This document shows positions 18,169-18,687 of a stretch of DNA of 18,687 nt, in pieces. Below the pieces are notes generated by a model. The model saw only the letters and a program-made list of their open reading frames with translations. It had not been told where the DNA came from and did no database searches. The DNA comes from Alectoria sarmentosa. Taxonomy: Eukaryota; Ascomycota; Lecanoromycetes; Lecanorales; Parmeliaceae. The position numbers were made by a program, and so were the translations under genes. The stretch covers positions 1 through 18,687 of the forward strand of contig WOGZ01000502.1 of NCBI GenBank assembly GCA_009733775.1, given 5' to 3'. How positions within the stretch are numbered: position 1 is the stretch's first letter; every line of letters starts with the position of its first letter.

Positions 18169-18687
18169 TCAGACAATAGTACAATCCCTGCTCTCCCAAC
18201 CATCCACACCCAAGCCATCAACATCAGGAATTTCCGCTATTCCTACACGGCGAAAAAGGTCCCCTTGCCCAACCACAGGTCTGAGCAATAGAGCGTAAAA
18301 AATAGATATTTCACGCTTGCCAAAATCTGAGGTGCATTTTGCGGTTTGGAGCATGGAGACTTCGTCCAGAATTGCGGAATCCCAGCTGTGCAGTGTTTCC
18401 TCGTCTTCTTCTCCTTCATCTGAAGTGCTGGGGCTTGTGTCGTCGCTCTTGCTGCTGGGTACTGGAATCTGCTCTGGGTAGATTTCTGATGACGGCATCT
18501 TACTTGCAGAAGGGTCTTGAGGATGGGTGAAATCGCTAGCGATGAGTGTTTCCACATTTGGCTTGTCTGCTAACATTTCTGGCAGTCCTCTCGTTTCGCT
18601 TTCGATCTCGCTTTCGTCTTCTCCTGAAAGTCCTTCTTCTTCTTTTTCTTCTTCTTCTTCTTCTTCTTCTTCTTCTTCTTCTTCTTC
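18169..18687 (-). CDS. C-terminal part of a probable HET-type incompatibility protein (partial)
   Basis: The frame is open from the window end to the stop at 18169 (173 codons), so the N-terminus lies outside. The ATG at 18576 is probably internal. It starts with an acidic low-complexity tract (14 Glu, Lys, 3 Glu, then GLSGEDESEIESETRGLPEM), followed by a Ser/Asp/Glu-rich linker. The final block reads ISIFYALLLRPVVGQGDLF, RRVGIAEIP and GWESRDCTIV. This 'ALLLRP...RRVGIAEIP...GWE.R..TIV' ending is typical of the C-terminus of fungal HET-domain proteins, which trigger cell death after non-self fusion. The catalytic-like HET (TIR-related) domain itself is not in view, so the assignment rests on the tail only. 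It is convergent with the NLR gene. Confidence 0.6.
   Translation of the reverse strand, partial: EEEEEEEEEEEEEEKEEEGLSGEDESEIESETRGLPEMLADKPNVETLIASDFTHPQDPSASKMPSSEIYPEQIPVPSSKSDDTSPSTSDEGEEDEETLHSWDSAILDEVSMLQTAKCTSDFGKREISIFYALLLRPVVGQGDLFRRVGIAEIPDVDGLGVDGWESRDCTIV
18634..18687 (+). repeat. (TTC)n microsatellite encoding poly-Glu
   Basis: Eighteen consecutive TTC/TTT triplets (one TTT interruption) run to the window edge and are read on the minus strand as Glu codons in frame with the HET-like protein. The repeat may continue beyond the window, and its length is likely variable. Confidence 0.9.

Noticed and set aside
1..18687. CRISPR arrays, rRNA and tRNA genes
   Set aside because: No regularly spaced direct repeats, no rRNA-like conserved blocks, and no tRNA cloverleaf or B-box-like pattern were seen; CRISPR is not expected in a fungal genome.

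Overview
The window looks like nuclear DNA of a filamentous ascomycete (Pezizomycotina). The evidence is short introns (about 49-61 nt) with GTAAGT/GTACGT/GTATGT donors, fungus-specific protein families (Helo-like/NACHT/ankyrin NLR, the fungal 'GRGT' multi-pass membrane family, a HET-type C-terminus), and a 4.5 kb AT tract with the marks of repeat-induced point mutation (RIP). It reads as an accessory or TE-border region; the exact taxon cannot be told from the sequence.

Layout. Positions 1-4555 are extremely AT-rich, have no credible gene, and keep most of their remaining cytosines in CpG. At 4556-4720 the base composition becomes normal and ends in an (AATC)n tail. I read this as the 3' end of a LINE-type retroelement whose body is the RIP-degraded tract. 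Directly after the tail an open frame starts in the middle of a secreted/membrane protein gene (4721-5539, +). That gene keeps a C-terminal Ser/Thr stalk, one membrane span and a cytoplasmic tail but has lost its 5' end. 5540-7915 holds no confident gene, only a second small AT-rich island (about 6290-6600) with a probable transposase remnant. 7916-9115 (-) is an intact 399-residue multi-pass membrane protein. 9478-10629 (-) holds several coding-like fragments of an unrecognised, apparently decayed spliced gene.

The right half is the most interesting. 10866-11969 (-), perhaps extended by an upstream exon to 12230, encodes an unusual modular protein: three repeats of a Cys/His cluster, a basic linker and an acidic YxDLExEEE motif. 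It lies head to head, about 150-400 bp away, with an NLR-type gene (12378-16789, +). The NLR has a Helo-like N-terminus, a NACHT ATPase (Walker A GIPGCGKT, Walker B LDALDEC) and about 18 ankyrin repeats, spread over seven exons, including a 25-nt microexon that carries most of the P-loop. As given, the NLR has a frameshift after Walker B and an in-frame TAG between ankyrin repeats, so it is either a recent pseudogene, an allele with sequence errors, or unusually processed. 16790-18168 shows no gene. At the right edge (18169-18687, -) is the C-terminus of a probable HET-type incompatibility protein that runs into a poly-Glu (TTC)n repeat at the window end.

How the parts relate (inference): an NLR and a HET-like protein close together beside RIP-degraded transposons suggest an allorecognition/programmed-cell-death neighbourhood. 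The triple-module protein is the best candidate here for something not previously described, and its divergent arrangement with the NLR makes it a candidate partner or regulator. No functional link is shown by the sequence itself.
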